DNA of 64,000 nt, taken from Aquiflexum gelatinilyticum. GTDB taxonomy: Bacteria; Bacteroidota; Bacteroidia; Cytophagales; Cyclobacteriaceae. This document shows, piece after piece, positions 25,550 to 35,199 of this stretch. The position numbers and the translations under genes were made by a program. The stretch spans positions 1 to 64,000 of the forward strand of contig NZ_JANSUY010000007.1 in assembly GCF_024741135.1 (NCBI RefSeq), written 5' to 3'. Numbering within the stretch: position 1 is the first letter of the stretch; every line of letters begins with the position of its first letter. The notes under the pieces are model-generated. The model did not search any database and was not told where the DNA came from. It worked only from the letters and a program-made list of their open reading frames with translations.

Positions 25550-28150
25550 ATGAGCAAAAAAATAATAAATCAAATCTCGGTTGTAAAGTTGTTTTTTACC
25601 GCGCTTTTGTTTGTGGTAACTGTGGCAACTCTGTATGGCCAATCGATTTCTGATATACAAAACGTCAAAGTTGATAATCTTTCAGATGCCCAATTAGAGC
25701 AACTTATCAAAAGAGCTGAATCCTCGGGGATGACGGAACAACAGCTTGAAGCAATGGCGAGGGAGCGAGGAATGCCGGCTACCGAGGTAGCTAAGTTAAG
25801 GCAAAGGATCAATCAGATCAGAAATAAAGGAAGTGTAGTATCAGGCGATCCTTCTCAAAATACGACTGAAAGAAAATGGGTTCAAAATGAAGAATTTTTT
25901 CAAGAGAAAGAAGTGGTGCTGACAGAAAACGAGAAGAAAATTTTCGGTTTTTCATTGTTTAGAAACAACAACCTTACTTTTACCCCAAACTTGAACATTC
26001 CGACTCCTCAAAATTACATTTTGGGATCAGGTGATCAGATTTTGGTTGACATATATGGAGCTTCTCAATTTGAATATGATCTGAAAGTTAACAATGAAGG
26101 ATTGATTTTTATTCCTAATGTTGGCCCCATTAATGTTGCAGGTTTGACTGTGGAAGCAGCTACAGCGAGGTTGGCGAACACTTTATCAAATATTTATTCA
26201 GGGTTAGGTGGTCCATCAGCAAATACCTTTATGCAGCTTAGAGTTGGAAACATCAGATCAATTCAAGTTTCAATAGTAGGCGAGGTTTTTAAACCAGGAA
26301 ATTATACTCTTTCATCTTTTGCAAGTGTATTTAACGCAATTTATGCTTCAGGAGGGATAAATAAGGAGGGCTCTTTTAGAAATATCCGAGTATATCGAAA
26401 CAGTAAGATGGTTGCTGAAATGGATATTTATGATTTCTTGGTAAATGGAAATCAGTCTGAAAATGTAAGACTTGAGGATAATGATGTGATTATGATTCCT
26501 CCATTTGAAAAAAGAGTAGAAATCACAGGGCCTGTAAAAAGGCCAGGATTATTTGAAATGAAAAGTGATGAAAATCTTAAAGACCTAATAAAATTTGCAG
26601 GAGGTTTTTCCAACACAGCTTATCAAAATATAGCAACGGTTTTTAGAACAACTGAAAAAGAATTTAAAGTTGAGAATATTGACAATCAGAATTTCGGAAA
26701 TTTCATTCCCAAAAGTGGGGATACCTTTGTTTTTGGAGAGCTGTTGGATAGGTATGAAAATAGGATTCAAATATCTGGAGCACTTCTAAGGCCCGGTACA
26801 TTTGCTTTGGAAGAAGGGATGGGAATCAACGATCTGATCAAAAGAGCGGGAGGATTGAGAGAAGATGCATTTATGAATAGGGCGGCTCTTTACAGGACTA
26901 GGAATGATTTTTCTTTGGAAATGGTAACTGTAAATATTAGTGAAATTGTAAATGGTAACGAAGAAGATATCACTTTGAAAAGAGAAGATGTATTGTACAT
27001 TCCAAGTATTTATGACCTTAGAGAAGAATTTTATGTAATTATCAGTGGTGAGGTAAATAATCCAGGATCGTTTGCATTTGCAGAAAATATGAGTGTTTCT
27101 GACTTGGTTTTTAGAGCAGGTGGTTTAAAAGAATCTGCAACGTCCTCCCAAATTGAAATAGCGAGAAGGGTTAAGGATGATGTTTCTGGTAAGTTGGCTG
27201 AAATCATTCATATTGATATAGATAAGGAATTAAAGATTTTGGGTGATGATTCAAATTTTACTTTGACACCTTTTGACCACGTTATCGTCCGAAGAAGTTC
27301 TGGATTTCAAAGAAGCCGATTTGTTAGTGTAGAAGGAGAAGTTTATTTCCCCGGTGAATATGCTATTGTCCACGCTAATGAAAGAATTTCTGATTTATTG
27401 AAAAGAGCAGGAGGATTAAATCAATTTGCCTATCCAAAAGGTGCTACGCTGATAAGACGAAATGAATTTTTTGAAGGACCAAGCGAGAATGAAATTAAAT
27501 CAACAAATCTGATAGGTGTAAAAAGTAATCTTCAACGAATCAAAAGAGATACTACTGAGGCTGAGAAAATTTTATTAAATAGAATTGATCAAAAAATTGA
27601 AGAAAAAGGCGGTGGTATATCCAATAAACAAGGAGGATTGTTGATTGATGAATTTAGGAAAGAAACCATTGAAGAATTAGTTTCGGAAAATGACACTCTG
27701 GATTTTAGTATTGTAAAGACTCAAGATATGATAGGGATTAACCTCTCGGAGATCATTGAAAAACCCGGAAGTGAATTTGATTTGATTTTACAAGAGGGGG
27801 ATATTTTGAGCATTCCAAAACAATTGCAGACCGTCAGAATGAGGGGTGAAGTTCTGTTTCCAACAACTGCCCGGTATAGAGAGAAGGGTGGATTTAAATC
27901 ATATATATCAAGAGCGGGAGGTTTTACAGAAAAATCCAGGAAAAAGAAATCTTATGTTGTATATGCCAATGGTGACGTAAGAAGAACATCTAACTTTTTG
28001 TTTTTTAAATTTTATCCAAAGGTAGAACCTGGTTCTGAAATAATTATTCCAACAAAAAAGGAAAAGGAAGCAATGCCTTTACAAGCTTGGTTAGCTATTT
28101 CAACAACATTGACAACCTTGGTATTGTTGTGGAATAATTTAAGTCAGTAA
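25550..28150 (+). CDS. SLBB-domain polysaccharide export protein (Wza-like)
   Basis: 866 residues. Signal peptide ending near LYGQ (about 30), a Gln/Glu-rich helical region (35-100), the poly-export domain (about 150-235, starting NYILGSGDQILVDIYGASQ), then at least five soluble-ligand-binding beta-grasp repeats, each with a phrase such as VEITGPVKRPG, IQISGALLRPG, VIISGEVNNPG, VSVEGEVYFPG and VRMRGEVLFP. The final hydrophobic helix (LQAWLAISTTLTTLVLLW) could cross the outer membrane like the Wza C-terminus. It is more than twice the size of E. coli Wza, the long form usual in Bacteroidota. It should form the outer-membrane exit channel for the polymer. Wzz follows 36 bases later. Confidence 0.93.
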   Translation: MSKKIINQISVVKLFFTALLFVVTVATLYGQSISDIQNVKVDNLSDAQLEQLIKRAESSGMTEQQLEAMARERGMPATEVAKLRQRINQIRNKGSVVSGDPSQNTTERKWVQNEEFFQEKEVVLTENEKKIFGFSLFRNNNLTFTPNLNIPTPQNYILGSGDQILVDIYGASQFEYDLKVNNEGLIFIPNVGPINVAGLTVEAATARLANTLSNIYSGLGGPSANTFMQLRVGNIRSIQVSIVGEVFKPGNYTLSSFASVFNAIYASGGINKEGSFRNIRVYRNSKMVAEMDIYDFLVNGNQSENVRLEDNDVIMIPPFEKRVEITGPVKRPGLFEMKSDENLKDLIKFAGGFSNTAYQNIATVFRTTEKEFKVENIDNQNFGNFIPKSGDTFVFGELLDRYENRIQISGALLRPGTFALEEGMGINDLIKRAGGLREDAFMNRAALYRTRNDFSLEMVTVNISEIVNGNEEDITLKREDVLYIPSIYDLREEFYVIISGEVNNPGSFAFAENMSVSDLVFRAGGLKESATSSQIEIARRVKDDVSGKLAEIIHIDIDKELKILGDDSNFTLTPFDHVIVRRSSGFQRSRFVSVEGEVYFPGEYAIVHANERISDLLKRAGGLNQFAYPKGATLIRRNEFFEGPSENEIKSTNLIGVKSNLQRIKRDTTEAEKILLNRIDQKIEEKGGGISNKQGGLLIDEFRKETIEELVSENDTLDFSIVKTQDMIGINLSEIIEKPGSEFDLILQEGDILSIPKQLQTVRMRGEVLFPTTARYREKGGFKSYISRAGGFTEKSRKKKSYVVYANGDVRRTSNFLFFKFYPKVEPGSEIIIPTKKEKEAMPLQAWLAISTTLTTLVLLWNNLSQ

Positions 28151-28186
28151 TTAAAAGTCCTATAAAAATTCTATATAAATAGTTTA

Positions 28187-29290
28187 ATGGAAGAACCTAA
28201 ATTAAACTCAACAATTCAATCAGATGAAATAGACCTCCTTGAACTAGCTAAAACCGCATGGACAAGTAGAAAGATAATTTTTTCCATTACGATGATTTTC
28301 ACAGTGCTTGGTTTGATTGTGTCTCTTGTTTTAAAAAACGAGTATACAGCAGGATCCACGTTTGTCCCTCAAACGTCTGAGCCAAACAAAGTTGGAGGGA
28401 GTCTTGGAGGATTAGCTTCTTTAGCAGGGATAAATTTAAGCGGAATGGGAGGAGGTAATGAGATCCCGCCGACTTTATATCCTAAAATTGTAACTTCAGT
28501 TCCATTTAGGAAATCATTGATAGAAGCCAAGATTCAGCCTTATGGAAGTGACAAACCAATTACTTACCGATATTATTTCGATAGTGTGTATCGTCCAAGC
28601 ATTTTGACCGTAATGGGTAAATATTCAATTGGTTTGCCGGGGTTATTAATTAAAGCACTTAAAGGAACAAATAACCAAAATATTGAATTGAATAAATTTG
28701 GATTAATAAATATTTCTGAAAATGAATTTGAACATTTCAAAAGACTAGAAAATCAAGTTGCTATCCAATTTAATGAAAAAGAGGGATTTGTTTCTCTGTC
28801 TTTTTCGATGCCTGAACCAAGGATCGCTGCGCAAATGGCAAAATTTGCTGAAGAATTGCTTCAAAAAGAGGTGATTGAATTCAAAATCCAAAACGCAAGG
28901 GAACAATTAAAGTTTACGGAGGAAAGATTTCAAGAAAAGAAAACAGAGTTTGAATTGATTGAAAATAGATTAGCCAATTTTAGAGATAGAAATCAGAACC
29001 TTTCTTCTGCAATTGTAATTAATCAATTACAAAAACTTGAAGCTGAATATAATTTTGCATTTAACGTTTATAATGAATTAGCAAAACAGCTGGAGCAAGC
29101 AAAACTTCAAGTTAGCAAAGACACTCCGATTTTTTCTATAATTCAGCCAGTAACTGTTCCTATTGAAAAATCAGCCCCCAAAAGACCTCTTATTTTGGTT
29201 GGTTTTGCGTTTGTAGGATTTTTATTTTCAATCGGTTATGTATTTGGCAACCAATATTTTTCAACGATAAAAGAAATGTGGAACAGGTAG
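28187..29290 (+). CDS. Wzz/PCP-type chain length determinant
   Basis: 367 residues with the polysaccharide co-polymerase layout: N-terminal membrane helix (about 32-53), a large periplasmic domain with coiled coil (about 215-305, IQNAREQLKFTEERF onwards), a Pro-rich approach (SAPKRPLILVG) and a second helix (about 330-350). No tyrosine-kinase domain is fused or adjacent, so this is a PCP without the BY-kinase partner of classical Wzc systems. It would set polymer length and link the polymerase to the export channel encoded upstream in the same operon. An AT-only hairpin follows at 29352-29400. Confidence 0.9.
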   Translation: MEEPKLNSTIQSDEIDLLELAKTAWTSRKIIFSITMIFTVLGLIVSLVLKNEYTAGSTFVPQTSEPNKVGGSLGGLASLAGINLSGMGGGNEIPPTLYPKIVTSVPFRKSLIEAKIQPYGSDKPITYRYYFDSVYRPSILTVMGKYSIGLPGLLIKALKGTNNQNIELNKFGLINISENEFEHFKRLENQVAIQFNEKEGFVSLSFSMPEPRIAAQMAKFAEELLQKEVIEFKIQNAREQLKFTEERFQEKKTEFELIENRLANFRDRNQNLSSAIVINQLQKLEAEYNFAFNVYNELAKQLEQAKLQVSKDTPIFSIIQPVTVPIEKSAPKRPLILVGFAFVGFLFSIGYVFGNQYFSTIKEMWNR

Positions 29291-29351
29291 ATTCTGTTTT
29301 AAACAAAACCTCATAATTAAGATTAAATGAAGAGATACACCGAAAATAAAA

Positions 29352-29400
29352 TTTAAAATACAAAAAAAAGTTTTTCAAATATTTTTTTTTGTATTTTAAA
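29352..29400. terminator. AT-only 18-bp hairpin, probable terminator
   Basis: TTTAAAATAC-A8 (29352-29369) is matched by T8-GTATTTTAAA (29383-29400), a perfect 18-bp inverted repeat around a 13-base loop. It contains only one G-C pair, so stability is modest. Its location between wzz and ugd suggests it ends the export operon. Confidence 0.55.
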
Positions 29401-29509
29401 TCATTTTATTTGTAAAAAAAAAATCTATCTCGGTAGAATTATCTGTCAATAAACCCAAAATGGTAAAAAGAATAATTCAATAATTTATTAAACATAAAAT
29501 TTTTAAAAA

Positions 29510-30826
29510 ATGAAAATTACAGTAGTAGGTACAGGGTACGTTGGATTGGTATCCGGAGCATGTTTTTCCGAAGTAGGCATTGAAGTAGTCTGCGTAGACA
29601 TTGATCAAAAGAAGATCGACAATTTGAAAAACGGTATTATGCCGATTTACGAACCTGGTTTAGAAGAAATCGTAAAAAGAAACTTTGCAAGCGGAAGACT
29701 TCAATTTTCAACCAATCTCGGAGAAGCCATTCAAGGTTCTCAAGTAGCATTTATTGCAGTCGGAACACCTCCGGGAGAAGATGGTTCAGCTGATTTGAAA
29801 TATGTGTTGGCAGTTGCAGATGAAATCGGTCGAACCATGACCGATTATATTGTTGTAGCTACAAAAAGTACCGTTCCTGTGACGACAGGCGAAAAAGTCA
29901 GAGCTTCAATAAAAGGAGCTTTGGATGCAAGAGGGGTTGATATTCCTTTCGCAGTAGCTTCAAATCCTGAGTTTTTAAAAGAAGGGGCAGCTGTTGATGA
30001 TTTTATGAAGCCCGACAGGATAGTAATTGGTGTAGAAGATGAAAGGGCTGAGGAAATAATGAAAAGATTGTATAAACCTTTTCAATTGAACGGAGATAGA
30101 ATCATTTACATGGATATTCCTTCTGCCGAGATGACCAAATATGCAGCAAATGCGATGTTGGCAACCAAAATCTCCTTTATGAATGACATTGCAAACCTAT
30201 GTGAGTTAGTAGGTGCCAATGCCAATATGGTCAGAAAAGGAATTGGGTCTGATCCTCGAATTGGAACTAGATTTATTTATCCTGGTGTAGGTTATGGTGG
30301 TTCTTGCTTTCCAAAAGATGTCAAAGCTATCGTAAAAACCGGAAAAAAATATGGGTATGATCTTCGTGTCCTTCAAGCAGTTGAAGATGTAAACGATGAC
30401 CAAAAACATGTTTTGGTAAAAAAGGTCAAAAAGCATTTTGGAGATGACCTCAGTGGAAAAACATTTGCAATATGGGGTTTGAGTTTCAAACCTAATACAG
30501 ATGATATGAGGGAATCACCTTCTATTGTTATAATAGATGAGCTAATAGCTGCTGGTGCAAAGGTAAAAGCCTATGACCCAATCGCCATGAAGGAAGCTCA
30601 GCATATTTACATTGGAGATAAAATTACCTATGCAAAAGATTCTTACGATGCATTGGTAGATGCTGATGCATTATTATTGGTGACCGAATGGTCTGAATTT
30701 AGGATTCCAAGCTGGTCTGCTGTGGGTAAATTGCTCCATAACAAAGTGGTCTTTGACGGTAGAAACATCTATGATAGAGAATACCTCTCTGAACTTGGAT
30801 TTACCCTTTACGGGATTGGGATTTAA
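29510..30826 (+). CDS. ugd: UDP-glucose 6-dehydrogenase
   Basis: A 438-residue NAD-dependent enzyme making UDP-glucuronate from UDP-glucose. N-terminal Rossmann motif [38 protein letters not shown]; the catalytic cysteine in [11 protein letters not shown] (about residue 267); C-terminal [17 protein letters not shown]. The subfamily pattern is Ugd rather than GDP-mannose dehydrogenase. It sits between two hairpins (29352-29400 and 30835-30877), so it is likely its own transcription unit inside the polysaccharide locus. UDP-glucuronate would be a building block of the polymer or the precursor of UDP-xylose or galacturonate. Confidence 0.94.
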   Translation: MKITVVGTGYVGLVSGACFSEVGIEVVCVDIDQKKIDNLKNGIMPIYEPGLEEIVKRNFASGRLQFSTNLGEAIQGSQVAFIAVGTPPGEDGSADLKYVLAVADEIGRTMTDYIVVATKSTVPVTTGEKVRASIKGALDARGVDIPFAVASNPEFLKEGAAVDDFMKPDRIVIGVEDERAEEIMKRLYKPFQLNGDRIIYMDIPSAEMTKYAANAMLATKISFMNDIANLCELVGANANMVRKGIGSDPRIGTRFIYPGVGYGGSCFPKDVKAIVKTGKKYGYDLRVLQAVEDVNDDQKHVLVKKVKKHFGDDLSGKTFAIWGLSFKPNTDDMRESPSIVIIDELIAAGAKVKAYDPIAMKEAQHIYIGDKITYAKDSYDALVDADALLLVTEWSEFRIPSWSAVGKLLHNKVVFDGRNIYDREYLSELGFTLYGIGI

Positions 30827-30834
30827 TTTATTAA

Positions 30835-30877
30835 AATGCGTTTCTAGATGTTAAAATCTAGAAACGCATTTATTTTT
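30835..30877 (+). terminator. Strong Rho-independent terminator after ugd
   Basis: AATGCGTTTCTAGAT, loop GTTAAA, ATCTAGAAACGCATT: a perfect 15-bp stem, followed by TATTTTTT. It separates ugd from the long downstream gene cluster. Confidence 0.92.
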
Positions 30878-31006
30878 TCGTTAATACTTATTTTGGAAAC
30901 TACAATTCAAATTATTTATTTCAATTTTTTTTGAAGGAATCCCGCCGATTCTTATTTAAATGTAATTTTTTTAATTAAAATATTTATTCATTCTGAAAAT
31001 TAGAAA

Positions 31007-32317
31007 ATGTTAAAACCGATTTCAGAATCCAAAATAGCAATTGTTGGGTTGGGATATGTTGGGCTACCTTTAGCTGTTGCATTTGCAGAGAAACTCCAAA
31101 CCATAGGTTATGATATTGATTCAAAAAGAGTTCTTGAACTCCAAAATGGTCATGATAGGACATTAGAAATAGAAGATAATGAATTAGCCAACGTTCTTGT
31201 TGAATCAGTCGATCAACTTCAATCTGATAAAAGAGGACTTTTGGTGACTGATGAAATTATTAATATTACCACTTGTAATATTTTCATTGTCACCGTACCA
31301 ACACCTACGGATAAACATAATAGGCCCGTATTGACCCCAATGCTCAAAGCATCGGGAATGATCGGAAAAATTTTAAAAAAAGGAGATATAGTTATCTATG
31401 AATCCACAGTATATCCAGGTGTAACTGAAGATGAATGTGTTCCGGTTTTAGAAAAAATTTCAGGATTGAAGTTTAATGTTGATTTCTTTGCAGGCTATTC
31501 TCCAGAGAGGATTAATCCGGGGGATAAGCAACATACAGTTACAAAGATTTTAAAGGTTACTTCCGGTAGTACTCCCGAAATCGCTGACTATGTGGATAAA
31601 TTGTACAGATCTGTAATTGTTGCGGGAACGCACAAGGCTTCTTCAATAAAAGTGGCGGAGGCTGCAAAAGTTATTGAAAATTCTCAAAGAGATATCAATA
31701 TTGCATTCGTAAATGAACTTTCCAAGATATTTAATTTATTGGAAATAGATACCCATGAGGTTTTGGCAGCCGCAGGAACAAAATGGAATTTTCTTCCTTT
31801 TAAACCGGGATTAGTTGGAGGGCATTGCATCGGAGTTGATCCTTTTTATCTTGCCCAAAAAGCTCAGGAAGTAGGTTATCATCCTGAGATTATCTTAGCA
31901 GGGAGGAGATTAAACGATTCTATGGGAAAATATGTCGCAACTGAAGTGATCAAATTGATGATGAGAAAAAATCTCAAAGTCATTGATTCAAAAGTATTGA
32001 TTCTTGGTTTCACATTTAAAGAAGATTGTCCTGATGTGAGAAATACAAGGGTGATTGATATTTATAATGAGTTGAAATCATTTGATATGGAAGTTGACGT
32101 GTATGACCCATGGGCTGATTCAAAAGAAGTAATGCATGAATATGGAATCAATATTTTTAACCAAGAAGACAAACCAAACCTATCAGAATATTCGGCAATA
32201 ATTTTAGCAGTAGCCCACAAAGAATTCCTTAAGCTTGAAATTCAAAAATCTGAAAACCTAGTTGTCTTTGATGTAAAAGGTATATTTAGTAAATCAAAAG
32301 TTGATGCGAGATTGTGA
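31007..32317 (+). CDS. TviB/WbpA-like UDP-N-acetylhexosamine 6-dehydrogenase
   Basis: 436 residues. Rossmann motif [64 protein letters not shown], the catalytic cysteine in [14 protein letters not shown] and [15 protein letters not shown]. The pattern follows Vi-antigen TviB and WbpA, which oxidise UDP-GlcNAc (or GalNAc) at C6, rather than WecC (UDP-ManNAc). The product should be UDP-GlcNAcA. A TviC-like 4-epimerase is not in the window. It is the first gene of the long co-directional cluster, 180 bases after ugd, and its own terminator-free 3' end leads towards the flippase. Confidence 0.88.
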   Translation: MLKPISESKIAIVGLGYVGLPLAVAFAEKLQTIGYDIDSKRVLELQNGHDRTLEIEDNELANVLVESVDQLQSDKRGLLVTDEIINITTCNIFIVTVPTPTDKHNRPVLTPMLKASGMIGKILKKGDIVIYESTVYPGVTEDECVPVLEKISGLKFNVDFFAGYSPERINPGDKQHTVTKILKVTSGSTPEIADYVDKLYRSVIVAGTHKASSIKVAEAAKVIENSQRDINIAFVNELSKIFNLLEIDTHEVLAAAGTKWNFLPFKPGLVGGHCIGVDPFYLAQKAQEVGYHPEIILAGRRLNDSMGKYVATEVIKLMMRKNLKVIDSKVLILGFTFKEDCPDVRNTRVIDIYNELKSFDMEVDVYDPWADSKEVMHEYGINIFNQEDKPNLSEYSAIILAVAHKEFLKLEIQKSENLVVFDVKGIFSKSKVDARL

Positions 32318-32434
32318 CTTTAAAAATCAGATTATCTTCAAAAAGTAGGATTAGATTAAATTTTTCTGAATTATTTATTCAAAAAAATTTAAATCTTTCA
32401 AAAGACAAAATTTTATATTATTTTTTAATTTTAG

Positions 32435-33871
32435 ATGAAATTATTTTCCAAAATTTTTAATAAGTATAAAGATTTATTTTTATACCAATTTGCTATCGGT
32501 TACAATGCGGTAATTAATCTGTTAGCAATTATAGTATTTACAAGGATCATGTCAGCCAAAGATCTTGGTTTGTATTTTTATCTAATCGCCATAATCAACT
32601 TTTTATCAATAATTACAGCTTTTGGATTTCAACAAGGAATATTAAGGTATAACCCAGGTAGGAAATCGAGAAATGATACTACGTTAATAATCCTATATTC
32701 GAACTTTTTAATTGTATTCATCACAATTCTGTTTTTAATAATGTTATTGTTGAATTTTAACCAACTATTTGAAATTGAAGTAAAACTGTTGGTTTTAATT
32801 TATTTAGGATTAATAGTGGATTCGATTTATAAAATAATTCTATCTTTTTACCAAGCAAAAAAATTAGTTAATGATTATAAATTGGCAACAATCATAGCCA
32901 GTAATTTTAGATGGATTTTTGGTTTTTTTTTGGTTTATTTTTTTGAATTTGACCACCTAGGTCTCGTTGGCTCATTTATACTAGGGGAATTTATCTGTAT
33001 CCTAATTTTCCTTCATAAGGAGGCTATATCAATTGGTTTACATTTTACCATATTTGGGTTTAAAAAGGTAAAACTCTATATGAAATATGGCCTCCCTTTA
33101 ATCGGCTATAGCCTCATAACTTTTCTTAAGCCGTTGTTAATTAATTTTTGGATAAAAATTAATGAAGGTGAAGCTGCAATTGGAATCTTCAATGCCAATT
33201 TTATTATGGGTTTAAATGTTATTGGATTATTAACAACTCCATTTTTATTATATATGCAGCCAATTATGGTTGAAAAATTTCATATAAGTCAATCCAATTT
33301 TTTTAAATACTTAAAGCTTTTTTTTAGGCTATTCACCTTTTCCTCATTAATTATTCTTTTAACCTTCATTATTTTTCAGGAGACAATTATCGAAATATTA
33401 ATTGGAATTGAGTTCAGGTCTGGAGGGATATTGATACTTTTTGGAGTTTTTTCGGCGGTACTTAATGGCTTGATTCTTATTTTGATAAAGCCTTATGAAA
33501 TGTGGAAAAAAACCAACTCGATAATGAAATTAAATTTTGCAAGTTTTTTTGTTTTTATAACATTAGGATATTTTTTGCACTTAAAATACTCATTAGAAGG
33601 GATAGCCTATGCTTACATTTTATCTAATTTAGTTACCTCAATCTATCTTTGTTTTCTATTCAGAACAGAAATCCAATTTGAAAGACAAATAATACTTGAC
33701 TTGATTTGGCTTTTCATATGTATTTCAACTTCAATTTTAATCTATAATTTTATCAATTTTGAGCAAATTTTTTATTTCCTTCAGATTGGCGCAATTATAA
33801 TCATAGTTATTTATTCAATAACTAATTATAAAGATTTAAGAAAATTATGGTTGGAACAAAAAAAATATTAG
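32435..33871 (+). CDS. wzx: Oligosaccharide flippase (Wzx-like, MATE/MVF fold)
   Basis: 478 residues with about twelve to fourteen hydrophobic segments and few charges, the profile of polysaccharide flippases. The N-terminal stretch AVINLLAIIVFTRIMSAKDLGLYFY is typical of this family. It moves undecaprenyl-linked repeat units across the inner membrane. The 3' end overlaps the next gene by 25 bases. The DNA is conspicuously AT-rich compared with flanking sugar-nucleotide genes, which is common for the serotype-specific part of such loci. Identity as Wzx rests on topology, length and context, as sequence conservation in this family is low. Confidence 0.88.
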   Translation: MKLFSKIFNKYKDLFLYQFAIGYNAVINLLAIIVFTRIMSAKDLGLYFYLIAIINFLSIITAFGFQQGILRYNPGRKSRNDTTLIILYSNFLIVFITILFLIMLLLNFNQLFEIEVKLLVLIYLGLIVDSIYKIILSFYQAKKLVNDYKLATIIASNFRWIFGFFLVYFFEFDHLGLVGSFILGEFICILIFLHKEAISIGLHFTIFGFKKVKLYMKYGLPLIGYSLITFLKPLLINFWIKINEGEAAIGIFNANFIMGLNVIGLLTTPFLLYMQPIMVEKFHISQSNFFKYLKLFFRLFTFSSLIILLTFIIFQETIIEILIGIEFRSGGILILFGVFSAVLNGLILILIKPYEMWKKTNSIMKLNFASFFVFITLGYFLHLKYSLEGIAYAYILSNLVTSIYLCFLFRTEIQFERQIILDLIWLFICISTSILIYNFINFEQIFYFLQIGAIIIIVIYSITNYKDLRKLWLEQKKY

Positions 33872-35199
33872 TAATAGTTGTTACATTTTTATTTGCTTTG
33901 AATTATATATGGTTTGGTTTTGATGCGTTTTCCGGATTTTTTCTTTTTTTTATAATTTCCTCCGTGTTTTTTAATCTGGTCACAAAAACAAATAGCCTTT
34001 TTTTAATCATCATGATTTATTTTTACTTATGGCTTCTATGGGGAAATCTCACCTATAATATTTTTTCTACAATATGGATAATTGATGGTGATATTGTAAT
34101 GGTAAATAATATGTATTCTCTATTCATTTTTACATTTTCAATTTTGGGGTTTCTATTTGTAAAAAATCAAGAATCTCTTTTTGAAAAAAGCAAATTTGAA
34201 TTGGATTGGGATTTCTCATTAAAAAAGGCAATTTTTTTTACAAAAATTTTAATTGGACTACATTTGGTTTTTTTCCTACCCAATATAAGTCTAGGGATAG
34301 AGGAGAATTACAGTGATTTTTCTCAAAATATTGCACTCAGAGTCCCATTTATTAATAGACTCATTTATATCTATCCGATATTTTTAATTTTGACTTATTT
34401 AAGATTTCAAAAAAATGAATTAAGCTTAAAATGGCTGATTTGGAATATTTTCATTTCTAGTTTGGTGCTGACTTTGACAGGTTCAAGATTTCTTTTAATG
34501 ACTACGATGATATGTTTATTTTTTATTCATATTATTTTATTGAAAAGGTTAGAAAAAAAGTTAAATCCCAAACTCATTTTATATGGTGGGATATTTGTTG
34601 GTTTAATTTATTTCATTGTGCCTCTATTGAGGGCAAGTACTGTAACTGAATCAAATCAAACAGAATTGGCAAATGAATATTTTGTAATTTTTACAAAGTT
34701 TGGTGGAGAATTTAGAGACGGGGTTTGGTCCACAAAAGCGTTGTCCGAGGCAAGCAAGGAATTAATTTCAAATCATTATTTGGAAACGGTATTTTTCCCT
34801 TTGTTTCCAAAACCTCTTATTTCCTTATTAGGTTTAGATTATAATATTGTTTTTGAAATGACTTCAAGTGTTATTATGGCCAATAGTATTGATGTGGAAG
34901 TTAAAGGGATTAGAATTGGAGGTGTATTGGAATTGTTTTATTGGAATGGATATTTAGGTGTCATCATAGGAAGTATTCTTCTTTTTATTATTTCAAACAT
35001 TGCAATTAAACAGTTATATGGCAATAATTCGGTTTCTTCTATTGCAATGTACAGCTACTTACTCATTCTTCCCTTTTACTTTAGTTTTGCTCAATCCAAT
35101 TTACTATTCACGCCGTTGATCAGCTTTTATTTGTTGTTTCTGATCATTTACTTCTTTTCAAAAAATAAAAATGAAAAAAGTATTATTCTTGACGCCTAA
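33847..35199 (+). CDS. wzy: O-antigen/EPS polymerase (Wzy-like)
   Basis: 450 residues with ten to twelve membrane helices and one larger periplasmic loop (about 270-340, containing STVTESNQTELANEYF). This is the standard layout of Wzy polymerases, and no other gene in the locus fits that role. Short motif TGSRFLLM lies just before the loop. It should join repeat units at the periplasmic face. The start overlaps the flippase end by 25 bases, and its own end overlaps the next glycosyltransferase by 29, showing tight coupling. Very AT-rich. Assigned from topology and context. Confidence 0.8.
   Translation: MVGTKKILVIVVTFLFALNYIWFGFDAFSGFFLFFIISSVFFNLVTKTNSLFLIIMIYFYLWLLWGNLTYNIFSTIWIIDGDIVMVNNMYSLFIFTFSILGFLFVKNQESLFEKSKFELDWDFSLKKAIFFTKILIGLHLVFFLPNISLGIEENYSDFSQNIALRVPFINRLIYIYPIFLILTYLRFQKNELSLKWLIWNIFISSLVLTLTGSRFLLMTTMICLFFIHIILLKRLEKKLNPKLILYGGIFVGLIYFIVPLLRASTVTESNQTELANEYFVIFTKFGGEFRDGVWSTKALSEASKELISNHYLETVFFPLFPKPLISLLGLDYNIVFEMTSSVIMANSIDVEVKGIRIGGVLELFYWNGYLGVIIGSILLFIISNIAIKQLYGNNSVSSIAMYSYLLILPFYFSFAQSNLLFTPLISFYLLFLIIYFFSKNKNEKSIILDA

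Noticed and set aside
31007-32317. WecC (UDP-ManNAc dehydrogenase) for ECA-like synthesis
   Set aside because: Motifs such as [12 protein letters not shown] and [14 protein letters not shown] fit TviB/WbpA better.
32318-32434. Insertion-sequence scar at the start of the AT-rich core
   Set aside because: No transposase remnant, terminal repeats or target duplication could be seen at either border.
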